Notes: a model not told the origin generated them from the sequence alone. Numbered from the stretch's first letter, positions 18,815-30,549 are shown. The stretch: DNA of 64,000 nucleotides from Polynucleobacter sp. HIN11 (GCF_030297675.1 NZ_AP028142.1:1240001-1304000), one strand, 5' to 3'. Numbers and translations are program-made.

Positions 18815-20413
18815 TTAGCGTCCAAAATGGGCTTTTGCGTCATACAAAGTTTCTAAAGAAATCGTTGGTAAACCGCGCTCAATCGCAAAGCGCTCGGTAT
18901 TGCGCTTGGCTTTACCGCGCACAAAGAATGGGATCTTATTGAGCTCTTTCTGTGCTTCTGGCTCCCACACACTCTCAGTAACAGGGGCGCCATTAGCTAC
19001 TGCTACCTCAGGAACCGGTGCAGGCTCAGATGCAACGCTCGCTTCGTTCGCGGGGGTGCGCTGATGTCCATGGCCCAAATGGGATGGAGCTGCGCCATCA
19101 TGAAACTCAAAGTCTTCGCGGAACATACCAATCAAGTGCTCTTCTAATCCCATCATCAATGGATGGACCCAGGTATCAAAGAGAACATTGGCTCCCTCAA
19201 ATCCCATTTGTGGCGAGTAGCGTGCTGGGAAATCTTGCACATGAATTGGTGCTGAGATAACAGCACATGGAATCTTCAGACGTTTAGCGATATGGCGCTC
19301 CATCTGGCTACCCAGAATCAACTCAGGCTGTAGTTCGGTAATGCGTTGCTCGACCTCTAGGTAATCATCCGTAATTAAGGCTTCAATGCCATACTGACTT
19401 GCGGCCTCTCGCACTTCCCTGGCCAATTCTCGGCTGTAGGTACCAAGACCAACGACCTGGAAGCCCATTTCTTGGGATGCAACTTTTGCAGCCGCAATTG
19501 CATGAGTTGCGTCACCAAAGATGAAGACACGTTTATTCGTTAAATAGGTTGAATCCACCGATAAGGCATACCAGCGTGCGCGTGAGCGTTTTGTCAACTC
19601 ATCGATATCGCAATGGATTTGCGCTAGGGTGCATACCTCCTCGATAAAGGCACGTGTTGCATTAAATCCGATTGGGATGGTTTTAGTACTGGGCTGCCCA
19701 AAGTTTTTACTTAACCACTGGGCTGCACTATTAGCCACCTCGGGATAGAGCACCACGTTAAAGTCTGCCTCATGCAGGCGTGAAATGTCTTCAGGTTTAG
19801 CACCCAAGGGTGCGACAACATTGACTCTCACACCAATCTGTCGTAGTAGCTTCCGAATTTCCACCAAATCATCGCGATGCCGAAATCCTAAAGCGGTTGG
19901 TCCCAAAATATTGCAACTTGGTGGCAATCCAGCAGGCCGTGGTTTACGTTTCTCTCCAGGAGATAAAACGTAGTCTTTACCTAGCAAACGTACCATTTGA
20001 TAAAAAGTTTCTGCGGCGCCCCAGTTTTCTTTCTTCTGATAGGCGGGCAATTCCAATGGCAATACAGGAACTGATAATTGCAGTGCAGCTGCTAATCCAC
20101 CTGGATCATCCTGAATCAATTCAGCGGTACATGACGCACCCACCATGAGTAAGTCGGGCTTAAAACGTGCGTAAGCAGAACGCGCTGCATCTTTGAACAA
20201 CTCAGCGGTATCACCACCAAGATCACGTGCCTGAAAGGTGGTGTAGGTCACTGGTGGGCGCTTGTTCATGCGCTCGATCATGGTGAAGAGCAGATCTGCA
20301 TAGGTATCGCCCTGTGGTGCATGCAGGACGTAATGCACGCCCTCCATTGCCGTTGCGATACGCATCGCACCAATATGAGGCGGTCCTTCGTAGGTCCAGA
20401 GCGTTAATTTCAT
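18815..20413 (-). CDS. bchB: Light-independent protochlorophyllide reductase subunit B
   Basis: 532 residues, the NifK-like subunit that with BchN binds the catalytic [4Fe-4S] cluster and protochlorophyllide. Start [20 protein letters not shown] is the canonical BchB N-terminus with its cluster-ligand Asp and Cys region ([15 protein letters not shown] near residue 91). The C-terminal protochlorophyllide reductase domain ([15 protein letters not shown], about residues 496-510) is preceded by an Ala/Pro/Glu-rich linker. It follows bchN by 8 bases. Confidence 0.97.
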   Translation of the reverse strand: MKLTLWTYEGPPHIGAMRIATAMEGVHYVLHAPQGDTYADLLFTMIERMNKRPPVTYTTFQARDLGGDTAELFKDAARSAYARFKPDLLMVGASCTAELIQDDPGGLAAALQLSVPVLPLELPAYQKKENWGAAETFYQMVRLLGKDYVLSPGEKRKPRPAGLPPSCNILGPTALGFRHRDDLVEIRKLLRQIGVRVNVVAPLGAKPEDISRLHEADFNVVLYPEVANSAAQWLSKNFGQPSTKTIPIGFNATRAFIEEVCTLAQIHCDIDELTKRSRARWYALSVDSTYLTNKRVFIFGDATHAIAAAKVASQEMGFQVVGLGTYSRELAREVREAASQYGIEALITDDYLEVEQRITELQPELILGSQMERHIAKRLKIPCAVISAPIHVQDFPARYSPQMGFEGANVLFDTWVHPLMMGLEEHLIGMFREDFEFHDGAAPSHLGHGHQRTPANEASVASEPAPVPEVAVANGAPVTESVWEPEAQKELNKIPFFVRGKAKRNTERFAIERGLPTISLETLYDAKAHFGR

Positions 20414-20421
20414 GAGCTCTC

Positions 20422-22211
<1,790 letters not shown>

Positions 22212-22250
22212 GTGCTTTTTTCCTTACGCAGCCTGGCTCCTATGTAAATA

Positions 22251-22268
22251 TGTAAACCTAAGTTTACG
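22251..22268. promoter_or_regulatory. Near-perfect PpsR operator (TGT-N12-ACG)
   Basis: Contains the inverted repeat GTAAAC-CTAA-GTTTAC. It differs from the PpsR/CrtJ consensus TGT-N12-ACA at the last base only. It lies 40 bases before the bchF start and 58 bases (centre to centre) from the perfect site at 22309. Confidence 0.55.
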
Positions 22269-22308
22269 CTTTTTTATGTAGACAAATCTAGGAATAAACC
22301 CTTATATA

Positions 22309-22326
22309 TGTCAAATTATTTTGACA
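22309..22326. promoter_or_regulatory. PpsR operator and bidirectional -35 element, bchF/aerR
   Basis: TGTCAA-ATTATT-TTGACA is a perfect TGT-N12-ACA palindrome. Its two arms read TTGACA outward on each strand, an ideal sigma70 -35 in both directions. Toward bchF, TAGATT follows at 18 bases on the minus strand as a passable -10. Toward aerR the -10 (TAAACC) is weak. PpsR binding would block both promoters. Confidence 0.75.
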
Positions 22327-22495
22327 GTTTAGACTCCTAGTGGTAAACCTTAGGGAAATTGGTCAAAAAAGGAAGGTTTTTGGCCTGGATTAGCCTATTT
22401 TTAGTTGGATTTCTGAAAGGAGTCATCTAAAAAAAGGTGCTTGGAATGCGATAAATATTGCATCGCAACATATGTAAATGGCTTAGGGGTTAAGA

Positions 22496-23392
22496 GTGGA
22501 TCAATTTAATCTACCGAGAAACAATAATCAGGCATCAGAAGGCAAGGAAGGCCAACCATGGCACGAAAAACCGCGCTTCAATACCCAGATTTCCCAAAAG
22601 GTGGATTCGTCCACCTCCCATGAGCTCACCAATCTACTTAATAAAACCATCGAGGCACAAATTATTCCCCGCCTCCTAATGCAGCATGGCCACAGCCACC
22701 CGGATGTTGCTTCCAGAATAACTGGGGTGCCGATATCCAGTGATGAGGTCAAACACTTTGCTGAATTGCTCATTCATAGCTCGAACGATATTTGCCTAGG
22801 CTACATTCAAGCCATGCGCCTTGAAGGTCGGGGATTAAATGAGATCTATCTCGACTTAATTGCACCGGCAGCAAGGCGCTTAGGCTGCTATTGGGAACTC
22901 GATGAGCAAAGTTTTACAACCGTGACCCTTGCCCTCGGTCGAGTTCAGCGCATCATGCAAGAACTTAGCCCGGACTTTCGGAATAATGAAAGTGAACACA
23001 AAACCCTCTCAGGGAGAGCCTTGTTATTTGCAATGCCCCACTCCCAACACACCATGGGGGTGTTGATGTTGAGCGAATTCTTTATCCAGGCAGGCTGGGA
23101 TGTCGCGACAGTAGCCAACCCCTCCAAAGAGGAAATCCTTACGCTTTGCCGTAAGCAAGCATTTGATATTGTTGGAATCTCAATTTCGTATGAGCTGCAA
23201 TGGGACGCTATGCAGGAATTGGTCCAAGCGATTCGGAAATGTTCAGCTAACTCCCAAATTGGGATTATGGCTGGGGGCGCACTCTTTAATGCTAAGCCAG
23301 AATTAATGGATCAATGCGCTGCAGACATTTGCACTTTGAGCGCCCCAGATGCGGTAATTGCCGCTGAGAATATCTTAAAATCGCGAGTTTAA
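22496..23392 (+). CDS. aerR: AerR/PpaA-type B12-domain regulator of PpsR
   Basis: 298 residues from GTG 22496, preceded by AGGGG. The C-terminal half is a cobalamin-binding fold in which the usual DxHxxG is replaced by HSQHTMG (His185 the likely axial ligand). It is preceded by the helical segment CYWELDEQSFTTVTLALGRV, as in AerR/PpaA. In Rhodobacter AerR binds hydroxocobalamin in the light and acts as antirepressor of CrtJ/PpsR. It lies 25 bases upstream of ppsR, the conserved gene pair. A paralogue lies at 47.6-48.6 kb. Confidence 0.9.
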   Translation: MDQFNLPRNNNQASEGKEGQPWHEKPRFNTQISQKVDSSTSHELTNLLNKTIEAQIIPRLLMQHGHSHPDVASRITGVPISSDEVKHFAELLIHSSNDICLGYIQAMRLEGRGLNEIYLDLIAPAARRLGCYWELDEQSFTTVTLALGRVQRIMQELSPDFRNNESEHKTLSGRALLFAMPHSQHTMGVLMLSEFFIQAGWDVATVANPSKEEILTLCRKQAFDIVGISISYELQWDAMQELVQAIRKCSANSQIGIMAGGALFNAKPELMDQCAADICTLSAPDAVIAAENILKSRV

Positions 23393-23417
23393 GAAAAACG
23401 AATAAAAGACTGAGATC

Positions 23418-24833
23418 GTGACCAATATTGCCAGCACCGTCCACACCTTTGGGCAGCTCAACCCGGAAGAGATTGCTAATCTCGTCGAGGCTTCGGCAGA
23501 TATCTCGCTCACCCTGAATTCAGAGGGTGTGATTCAAAGTATTGCGTTTGGTAACCCAGATTTACGAAGCCCCAACTTAGAAAACTGGGTTGGTAAATCT
23601 TGGATCGATGTGGTCACTGTAGAAAGCCGTCCGAAGATTCAGGCGCTCTTAACGGATGCCAATGAATCCTCCCTCTCGCGCTTTCGGCAAATTAATGTTG
23701 CGATGCCGGGCGCCAGTGATTTGCCCCTCCTTTGCGCAACACTGAAAATTGGGAGCACAGGACAGATTATTGCGCTCGCTCGTGATTTACGCGAGATCTC
23801 CCTCCTACAACAACGCTTAGTCGACGCACAGCAAGCGATTGAGCGTGATTACACTCGCCTGCGCCAACTTGAAACGCGGTATCGTGTTTTATTTGAAATG
23901 GCCTCCGAGGCCGTATTAGTGCTTGACGCAAATACGTTCAAGATTGTTGAGGCCAACCCTCGTGCTGCTGATTTGCTAAATGAATCCATTAAAAAACTCA
24001 ACGGTCGCTCTTTAATTGACTATTTAGCCAAGGGCGATCGCATTCAAGCGCAGTCATTACTCAGTAAGGTTGCATATACAAGCACTGCGGCTGACCTCAG
24101 CACTCAGCTTTTAAATGGCCAAGAGGCATTTTTATCAGCCGCACCGTTTCGCAATGAAAATCAATCCCTGCTATTAATCACGATTAAGCGCTCGGGTGAA
24201 TTTGTTGACCGTCAAGATGCAGGCGCACAATCATTAGTGATTCAAGCGCTCGAAAATGCGCCCGATGGCTTTATTGTGACCAACTCAGCCGGGAAAATAT
24301 TAACAGCGAATCAAGCATTCTTGCGCCTAATCATGGCTGATAAGCTTGATCAAATCTTAAATGAGCCTCTGGAGCGCTGGCTTGAGCGTTCGAGTGTCGA
24401 TTTACGAGTCATGCTCTCCAATCTTCAAGAAAAAGGATCCATTAAGTTATTTGCAACCTCGATTCGAGACTCGTTTGGTACTTTGCATCCGGTTGAGATC
24501 TCTGCTGTATCGGTTGCCTACCCACATGCATGCTTAGGATTTACGATTCGTGAGGTTGGCTCACGCATTCGCTCAAAGATCCAACCCGAAGAGTCAATTA
24601 CACGCTCGAGTGAAGAACTCACACAACTGGTTGGCCGCTTACCTTTAAAAGAAATTATTAACGAGACGACTGATTTGATTGAGCAGCTTTGCATTAAAGC
24701 CGCACTCGAGCTCACGCGTGGCAATCGGGTCTCTGCTTCTGAGATGCTTGGTCTCTCTCGGCAAAGTCTCTACATTAAATTACGTAAATATAATCTGAGC
24801 GATCAAAGCAAAGATAGCGACATCGAGGAATAA
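23418..24833 (+). CDS. ppsR: PpsR/CrtJ transcriptional repressor of photosynthesis genes
   Basis: 471 residues, GTG start. An N-terminal PAS-like domain (about 20-125), a helical Q-linker (125-155) and two PAS domains (155-260, 275-380) precede a FIS-type helix-turn-helix at 425-460 ending in SASEMLGLSRQSLYIKLRKYNL-like residues 439-460. Cysteines are at 106, 372 and 425 only. Cys425 matches the redox cysteine in the HTH region (Cys424 of R. sphaeroides), but no cysteine lies near 250, where the partner Cys251 is found. It binds TGT-N12-ACA under oxygen. It is coupled to crtA by a one-base gap. Confidence 0.93.
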   Translation: MTNIASTVHTFGQLNPEEIANLVEASADISLTLNSEGVIQSIAFGNPDLRSPNLENWVGKSWIDVVTVESRPKIQALLTDANESSLSRFRQINVAMPGASDLPLLCATLKIGSTGQIIALARDLREISLLQQRLVDAQQAIERDYTRLRQLETRYRVLFEMASEAVLVLDANTFKIVEANPRAADLLNESIKKLNGRSLIDYLAKGDRIQAQSLLSKVAYTSTAADLSTQLLNGQEAFLSAAPFRNENQSLLLITIKRSGEFVDRQDAGAQSLVIQALENAPDGFIVTNSAGKILTANQAFLRLIMADKLDQILNEPLERWLERSSVDLRVMLSNLQEKGSIKLFATSIRDSFGTLHPVEISAVSVAYPHACLGFTIREVGSRIRSKIQPEESITRSSEELTQLVGRLPLKEIINETTDLIEQLCIKAALELTRGNRVSASEMLGLSRQSLYIKLRKYNLSDQSKDSDIEE

Positions 24834-24834
24834 G

Positions 24835-25521
24835 ATGTCTTCACAGGTAGCAGTCATGAGCTTGGTCAGCATCCAACCGCAAGCCAAACTCGCCGGCATT
24901 GCGCGTCTGATGTTCAACCGATTTAGCACCTATCGACCAAACGGCTTATTACTCCAAAAACACATGGGGTCTGGGAAGAATGCCGGGTTCTCGGTGAGCC
25001 CCAGTGGAACCCATCAAGGTTTATTTAGTCTCTTTGATTCTTTGGAGCATGCAAATGCATTTGTTCGCGAATCCCCCTTGCTAAAGTGGTATCAAGAACA
25101 TGCCCATGAACTATTTACCGTCAAATTGCGTGCTTATTCAGTTAAAGGCCAATGGTCTGGCCATCAATTGAGTGAGTCGATTGCTCCACCAAGCTCAGGG
25201 CCAATCGCCTCACTTACGCGGGCATCAATTAAGCCCTCAAAAGCAATATCGTTTTGGACCAAGGCACCACCTGCAGAAGTTGATTTATTGCATACCGAGG
25301 GCTGCCTAATCTCTGCAGGTGTTGGTGAGGCGCCGATCTTACGGCAAGCAACCTTTACCATCTGGGAATCTCAGGCAGCGATGGATACTTACGCGCGCTC
25401 GGGCGCACACTTGGCAGCCATCAAATCCGCCATGCAAGGTCAATATTTTTCGGAATCCATGTTTGTGCGCTTTCAACCATTTGACGCAACCGGTTCATGG
25501 AAAGGAAGAACGCTTGCCTAA
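24835..25521 (+). CDS. crtA: Spheroidene monooxygenase CrtA
   Basis: 228 residues. It matches the CrtA family: VMSLVSIQPQAKLAGIARLMF at the start, then HMGSGKNAGFSVSPS near residue 44 and MQGQYFSESMFVRFQPF near residue 203. CrtA is a heme-containing oxygenase that adds the C2 keto group, turning spheroidene into spheroidenone in aerated cells. Its presence implies a keto-carotenoid of the spheroidene series. The 3' end overlaps the crtD start by 8 bases. Confidence 0.9.
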   Translation: MSSQVAVMSLVSIQPQAKLAGIARLMFNRFSTYRPNGLLLQKHMGSGKNAGFSVSPSGTHQGLFSLFDSLEHANAFVRESPLLKWYQEHAHELFTVKLRAYSVKGQWSGHQLSESIAPPSSGPIASLTRASIKPSKAISFWTKAPPAEVDLLHTEGCLISAGVGEAPILRQATFTIWESQAAMDTYARSGAHLAAIKSAMQGQYFSESMFVRFQPFDATGSWKGRTLA

Positions 25522-27061
25522 ATCCCTTGGTAATCAACCCATTGTGGTGATCGGTGGCGGCATCGGTGGCTTAGTGAGCGCTCTTGAACTTGCTAGCGCC
25601 GGTCTAGAGGTCATCGTGGTTGAGAAAGAGCAAAGCCTTGGGGGCAAGATCCGACAGATTGATTGTGCCGGTCATGGAGTGGATTCTGGGCCAACCGTAT
25701 TTACCATGCGCTGGGTCTTTGACGGCATCTTTGCCAATGCAGGCACACGACTAGAGGATGTGCTGCGAATAGAACCTCTCAAAATTTTAGCCCGCCATGC
25801 ATGGAGCAAATCCGAGCGTTTAGATCTTTTTGCCAATCGTGATGAATCGGCTAAAGCAATTGAAGATTTTGCCGGTGCTGCAGAGGCAAGGCGCTTCATT
25901 GATTTTTGCGAACAAACCCGCAAACTCTATCGCGCCTTAGAAAAACCCTATATGTTGTCGCAACGGCCCTCGATGATGGGCATGATGAGTGATTTAGGAC
26001 CAACTGGCTCAAAAGCACTGTATGAAATTGGTCTATTTAATGATCTTTGGAAAAGTCTAGGTCGCTACTTTAAAGACCCACGCTTGCATCAACTCTTTGG
26101 GCGCTACGCCACCTATTGCGGTTCCTCACCGTTTCAGGCGCCTGCGACCCTGATGCTCATCGCAGATGTGGAAATGCAAGGGGTCTGGGCGGTGCAAGGC
26201 GGCATGATCGCCATTACTCAAGCACTTTCGGATCTGGCGCGCTCCAAAGGGGTACGCTTGATCTGCGGCGTGAACTGCGAAGAGATTATGCAAGGTAACC
26301 GTAAGGTCTCAGGGGTGCGTTTAAGTAATGGCGAGACGATTCAGACGCAAGCCGTTATCTTTAATGGCGATGCCATGGCCCTACAAACTGGCTTATTGGG
26401 TGAAGCCAATCGTCAAGCCTCTCCAATTACCCAAACCACCCGCTCGCTATCCGCAATTACCTGGTCGATGTTTGCGAAGCCTCAGGGTTTCCCACTGATT
26501 CGGCACAATGTATTTTTTGACTCAGACTACGATAGCGAGTTCACGGATATCTTCTATCGCAAGCGTTTGCCACAAAAGCCAACGGTTTACATTTGCGCCC
26601 AAGATCAAACCGACCATCATCTTTCGCACCCCGAAGGAGAGCGACTCCTATGTTTAGTCAATGCGCCAGCCACTGGTGATCACCAACAACCTACTCAAGC
26701 CGAGATTGAATCATGTCAAGAAAAATCCCTTTCCCTACTCGAACACTGTGGCCTCAATCTCTCATTAGCGGATGCAACGGTAACGCGCACTACGCCACAG
26801 GACTTTCATCGCCTCTTTCCAGCAACCGGTGGGGCTCTGTATGGCCAAGCGAACCATGGTTGGATGGATACCTTTCGACGGCCAGCAGCCCAAACAGCGA
26901 TTTCGGGTCTTTATCTAGCGGGGGGCAGCGCGCATCCGGGAGCGGGAGTGCCCATGGCGGCCCTCTCGGGTCGTATGGCGGCCGCAACCCTGATGGGTCA
27001 CCTCGGTTTGACCAAGCGGTCGGGTCGGGTGCTTATCTCTGGTGGTACGTCGATGCCTTAA
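25514..27061 (+). CDS. crtD: Hydroxyneurosporene/methoxyneurosporene desaturase CrtD
   Basis: 515 residues from TTG 25514, which overlaps the crtA stop by 8 bases and has GGAAG 5 bases upstream; earlier in-frame starts lie inside crtA and add unrelated residues. FAD-binding motif VVIGGGIGGLVSALELASAG at residues 10-29. C-terminal FAD contact LYLAGGSAHPGAGVPMAALS (near residue 463) as in the CrtI/CrtD family. It sits beside crtC, as CrtD does in purple bacteria, whereas the CrtI of this cluster is next to crtB. It desaturates C3-C4 of acyclic carotenoids. Confidence 0.88.
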   Translation: MPKSLGNQPIVVIGGGIGGLVSALELASAGLEVIVVEKEQSLGGKIRQIDCAGHGVDSGPTVFTMRWVFDGIFANAGTRLEDVLRIEPLKILARHAWSKSERLDLFANRDESAKAIEDFAGAAEARRFIDFCEQTRKLYRALEKPYMLSQRPSMMGMMSDLGPTGSKALYEIGLFNDLWKSLGRYFKDPRLHQLFGRYATYCGSSPFQAPATLMLIADVEMQGVWAVQGGMIAITQALSDLARSKGVRLICGVNCEEIMQGNRKVSGVRLSNGETIQTQAVIFNGDAMALQTGLLGEANRQASPITQTTRSLSAITWSMFAKPQGFPLIRHNVFFDSDYDSEFTDIFYRKRLPQKPTVYICAQDQTDHHLSHPEGERLLCLVNAPATGDHQQPTQAEIESCQEKSLSLLEHCGLNLSLADATVTRTTPQDFHRLFPATGGALYGQANHGWMDTFRRPAAQTAISGLYLAGGSAHPGAGVPMAALSGRMAAATLMGHLGLTKRSGRVLISGGTSMP

Positions 27062-27930
27062 GTGATGATGGCAAGCATGGTCTGGTCATGATTGCATTTG
27101 TGGGGAGCGTGTTCTCCCCATACTATGCCTTAGCACGCCGTCGCCATGCCCATGTTGATCCAGAAAACCATTGTGCGATTAATTTGGCGATCTATAGTCC
27201 GGGTAATAAGCGCTGGACCATGACCGAGCGTAGCGCAGCGAGTATTTCTCGGAATCAAACTGAGTTTGTGATTGGACCTAGCAGCCTCCATTGGAATGGT
27301 GACCATTTGCGGGTTGATTTTGTGGAACGCGCTATTCCCTTTGGTCAACGCGTCGTTGGGCACTTCAAACTATACCCAAAACAATTATTTAATTTCTCAA
27401 CCCATCTAGATGATCAGCATAAGCATCGCTGGGGGCCATTGGCACCTAGCGCGCGTATCGAGGTTGAACTAGAGTCACCTAACATCAAGTGGCAAGGCAA
27501 TGCCTATTTTGATTCTAATGAGGGGGATGAACCGATTGCAATTCCGTTTAAAGATTGGGATTGGTCACGTGCACAATTAAGTGGTGAGCGTACTGCAGTC
27601 ATCTATGATGTGCGCCAGCGTAATGGGATAGAACGAGTCTTGGGGCTCATTTTTACTCCGGATGGTCGCATTGAGCACTTTGAACCCCCTCCTCGTCAAG
27701 CTCTTCCCAAAACAGGTTGGCGGATTCAGAGGCAAATGCGTAACCCGAAGGATGCCCAACTCAAGATCTTGGAAACACTGGAAGATACGCCTTTTTATGC
27801 ACGCTCGGTTCTCAGCAGCGAGCTACTCGGTGAGCGTGTGACTTCATTTCATGAGACGCTCGATGTTCCAAGACTCTCATCTTGGGCCGTGCAGTTTATG
27901 TTGCCGTGGCGGATGCCGAGGGTGAAATAA
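26860..27930 (+). CDS. crtC: Hydroxyneurosporene synthase (carotenoid 1,2-hydratase) CrtC
   Basis: The conserved CrtC N-terminus (PRFDQAV...AYLWWYVDALSDDGKHGL) begins near base 27000, and the family continues to 27930 (FVGSVFSPYYALARRR, then HRWGPLAPSARIEVEL). No ATG, GTG or TTG occurs in frame between 26863 and ATG 27088, and the latter would cut off the conserved WWYVD segment. The nearest start upstream is TTG 26860 (356 residues); ATG 26713 is next. Either gives a 200-350 base overlap with crtD. Residues before the conserved part look like out-of-frame crtD translation. The true start is therefore unsettled, though the gene itself is certain. Confidence 0.85.
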   Translation: MDGYLSTASSPNSDFGSLSSGGQRASGSGSAHGGPLGSYGGRNPDGSPRFDQAVGSGAYLWWYVDALSDDGKHGLVMIAFVGSVFSPYYALARRRHAHVDPENHCAINLAIYSPGNKRWTMTERSAASISRNQTEFVIGPSSLHWNGDHLRVDFVERAIPFGQRVVGHFKLYPKQLFNFSTHLDDQHKHRWGPLAPSARIEVELESPNIKWQGNAYFDSNEGDEPIAIPFKDWDWSRAQLSGERTAVIYDVRQRNGIERVLGLIFTPDGRIEHFEPPPRQALPKTGWRIQRQMRNPKDAQLKILETLEDTPFYARSVLSSELLGERVTSFHETLDVPRLSSWAVQFMLPWRMPRVK

Positions 27931-27941
27931 TTGATTCGCGG

Positions 27942-29009
27942 TTAACGCAGTGGTTGAATAAAACGGTCGGCCACGGTCATTTCTGCCTCCCGCTTTCGCT
28001 CTTCCACCCGCTCGAGTAGATCAACGACCCAAGTCAGTCTTTCGTGAATAGTTCCACCGTAATGACGGATGTGCGGTGTTTTATTCACCGCCTCAATCAG
28101 GAACTGAATCGAGGGATGTGCTTCTGGGTTAAAACGTCGGATCGAGAACTTCGCAATGATGGCTGAAGTAGCATGGGTTAGCAAAATGAGTTTACGTTGC
28201 TTTGAGACCACTGCGCGGACCGATACGGAATCCAGGTTCAAGCGCTCGACTTCACGACCAATCTCCGCATAAATCAGACGTGCTGCAGCAATCGCTGGGC
28301 GACAGTCCCACGGCAAGTCACCAATTCCAATCTCGGCTTGCGTGTAGAGTTTGTCGGCCTCTTTGAGAAGTCGCGCCACTACGCGTGAGATTGCTTCATT
28401 AAATTGTGGGTTTGCTAACCACTCCTTGGGTTCAAGCCCCTCCTCCCTCATCCACTCGATGGGCAGGTAGATCCTGCCGTTCATCGCATCTTCACCCACA
28501 TCACGCGCAATATTGGTTAATTGCATCGCAAGGCCAAGTTCACAAGCACGCGCCACGGTCTCGGACTCACGCTTTCCCATGATCAAACACATCATGGCGC
28601 CAACCGTACCAGCGACGCGCGCACAGTAATCTAGCAACTCATCAAAGGTCTCGTAGGTGCGGTATTGCGTATCCCATGTATACCCCTCAATCAATGCGAG
28701 TGGTAACTCTTTAGGGATATCAAAGGCACGCACCACCTCTGCTAGCGCCCGATCAGCCGCCTCATCAATCGGTTGACCAAAATAGATGGCATCTAATCGC
28801 TTTTGTAGAGTGATAATCGATTGCTCAGTAGCGTCTGCTGCATCGGCAATATCATCGGTGATCCGACAAAATGCATACAGAGCCGTAGCAGGATCCCGTA
28901 CGCGACTGGGCAATACACGCGAGGCAGCAAAGAAGGATTTGGAGCCATCACGCATGGTTTCTACGCACTCACTGAGGTCCTGATCAAAGCGCTTCGAGCT
29001 GCGATTCAT
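27942..29009 (-). CDS. crtB: Phytoene synthase CrtB
   Basis: 355 residues, squalene/phytoene synthase family. First Asp motif FCRITDDIADAAD near residue 48 and second NIARDVGEDAMNGRIYLP near residue 165. It condenses two GGPP molecules into phytoene. Start overlaps the crtI stop by 4 bases. It converges with crtC across an 11-base gap in which I see no terminator. Confidence 0.95.
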   Translation of the reverse strand: MNRSSKRFDQDLSECVETMRDGSKSFFAASRVLPSRVRDPATALYAFCRITDDIADAADATEQSIITLQKRLDAIYFGQPIDEAADRALAEVVRAFDIPKELPLALIEGYTWDTQYRTYETFDELLDYCARVAGTVGAMMCLIMGKRESETVARACELGLAMQLTNIARDVGEDAMNGRIYLPIEWMREEGLEPKEWLANPQFNEAISRVVARLLKEADKLYTQAEIGIGDLPWDCRPAIAAARLIYAEIGREVERLNLDSVSVRAVVSKQRKLILLTHATSAIIAKFSIRRFNPEAHPSIQFLIEAVNKTPHIRHYGGTIHERLTWVVDLLERVEERKREAEMTVADRFIQPLR

Positions 29010-30535
29010 TGCGCATACCCCTTCGCCACATTAATGGGATGGGGAACCACTGACATTAAAGCCTTCGCAGATGACAAAACACCCGGAATTCCGGCGCCAG
29101 GATGGGTGCCGGCACCCACCATATACAGTCCTTTTACATCTTCGCTACGGTTATGCGGTCTAAACCACGCACTTTGCAATAAGAGCGGCTCAAATCCAAA
29201 GGCAGCACCTTTGACTGACAACAACCGATCCTGAAAATCCTGCGGTGTGGTGCAAAACGAGGTGGTGACATGTTTTTGAAAACCAGGCAGTACTGATTGA
29301 TCTAGATACTCTGCAATCGCCTGGCGATAAGACTCTGCAGTCTCTTGCCAGTTTGTGCCACTGTCTAAGTTTGGCACGGGTGACAAGACATAAAAGGTGT
29401 CATGACCAGCAGGTGCAAGACTCGGATCGGTCGCGGTTGGACGATGTAAATAGAGACTGAAATCTTTCGCCAGCACTTTACGTTTGAAGATATCTTCCAG
29501 CAACTCGCGGTAACGCTTGCCCAGCAAAATCATATGGTGGGGGACGTCAGGATATTGCTGATTGGTTCCAAAATACCAAACAAACAAACTCATTGAATAT
29601 TTGCTACGAGCTACTTTCTTATCGGTCCAAACCTTGCGATGCTGCGGTTCAATCAGCTTCTGGTAGGTCCAAGCGGCATCAGCATTCGAGACCACGATAT
29701 CGGCTGGCACAAAATTACCATCTGCTAGCGTAATACCAACGGCTTTGCCATCACGCACCTCAATGCGCTTTACCTCCTGGTTGCATTGCACATCCACCCC
29801 TAAATCGGCCAATAAACGAACTAAGCCCTTAATCAGGGAGCCGGTACCGCCCATGGCTGAGAACACGCCGTGCTTGCGCTCCAAAGAATTAATGAGCGAG
29901 TACACCGCCGTTACCGAGAAAGGATTGCCGCCGATGAGAAGCGGATGAAAACTCATCACTTGGCGTAACTTGTCGTTCTTCAAATGTCTTGCAACCAGTG
30001 TATAGATGCTCTCCCAGGCCTTCATCTTCACCATCGATGGGAATGCCTCAAATAAATCACTTAGGGAGTCAAAGGCGACATTACTGAGTTCTTCAAAGCC
30101 CAGTTGATAGCATTTCTCGGCCTCAGCTAGAAAACGATCATAGCCCGGCAAGTCTGCTGGACTAAACTTAGCAACCTCATCACGCATGCGCGCCAGATCG
30201 CCTGTGTAATCAAAATGGCTGCCGTCATCAAACCGAATTCGATAAAACGGATCCATCAGCCGCAGATCAACATCATTCTCAAGTTTTTCACCACATAGCT
30301 CCCATAACTCTTCAAGTAAAAAGGGAGCCGTAATAATGGTGGGCCCGGCATCAAAGGTATAACCGTCGCGTTGATGTACATAGGCGCGCCCACCGGGCTT
30401 ATCGAGCTTCTCAAATACCTTCACGCGGTAGCCCTTATGCGAAAGCCGAATCGCTGCAGCTAAACCACCAAAACCACTCCCAATCACCGCCGCAATCGGG
30501 CGGTCATCACTGGGTAGATAGGTTCGTTTGAGCAT
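29006..30535 (-). CDS. crtI: Phytoene desaturase CrtI
   Basis: 509 residues, FAD-dependent. AAVIGSGFGGLAAAIRLSHKG near residue 15 binds FAD, and the C-terminal YMVGAGTHPGAGIPGVLSSA (near 470-490) is the CrtI signature. It converts phytoene to neurosporene and/or lycopene. In this cluster it lies downstream of pufC rather than with crtA, and a terminator separates it from pufC. Expression therefore needs read-through or its own promoter. Confidence 0.95.
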   Translation of the reverse strand: MLKRTYLPSDDRPIAAVIGSGFGGLAAAIRLSHKGYRVKVFEKLDKPGGRAYVHQRDGYTFDAGPTIITAPFLLEELWELCGEKLENDVDLRLMDPFYRIRFDDGSHFDYTGDLARMRDEVAKFSPADLPGYDRFLAEAEKCYQLGFEELSNVAFDSLSDLFEAFPSMVKMKAWESIYTLVARHLKNDKLRQVMSFHPLLIGGNPFSVTAVYSLINSLERKHGVFSAMGGTGSLIKGLVRLLADLGVDVQCNQEVKRIEVRDGKAVGITLADGNFVPADIVVSNADAAWTYQKLIEPQHRKVWTDKKVARSKYSMSLFVWYFGTNQQYPDVPHHMILLGKRYRELLEDIFKRKVLAKDFSLYLHRPTATDPSLAPAGHDTFYVLSPVPNLDSGTNWQETAESYRQAIAEYLDQSVLPGFQKHVTTSFCTTPQDFQDRLLSVKGAAFGFEPLLLQSAWFRPHNRSEDVKGLYMVGAGTHPGAGIPGVLSSAKALMSVVPHPINVAKGYAQ

Positions 30536-30549
30536 GGCTTCCTAATTTA

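Noticed and set aside
22212..22495. Cobalamin riboswitch in the leader of aerR
   Set aside because: I see no B12-box-like conserved core or extended structure; the region is AT-rich with operators only.
26713..26859. ATG 26713 as the crtC start
   Set aside because: It adds about 50 Ser/Gly/Pro-rich residues that look like out-of-frame crtD and overlaps crtD by 350 bases; not fully excluded.
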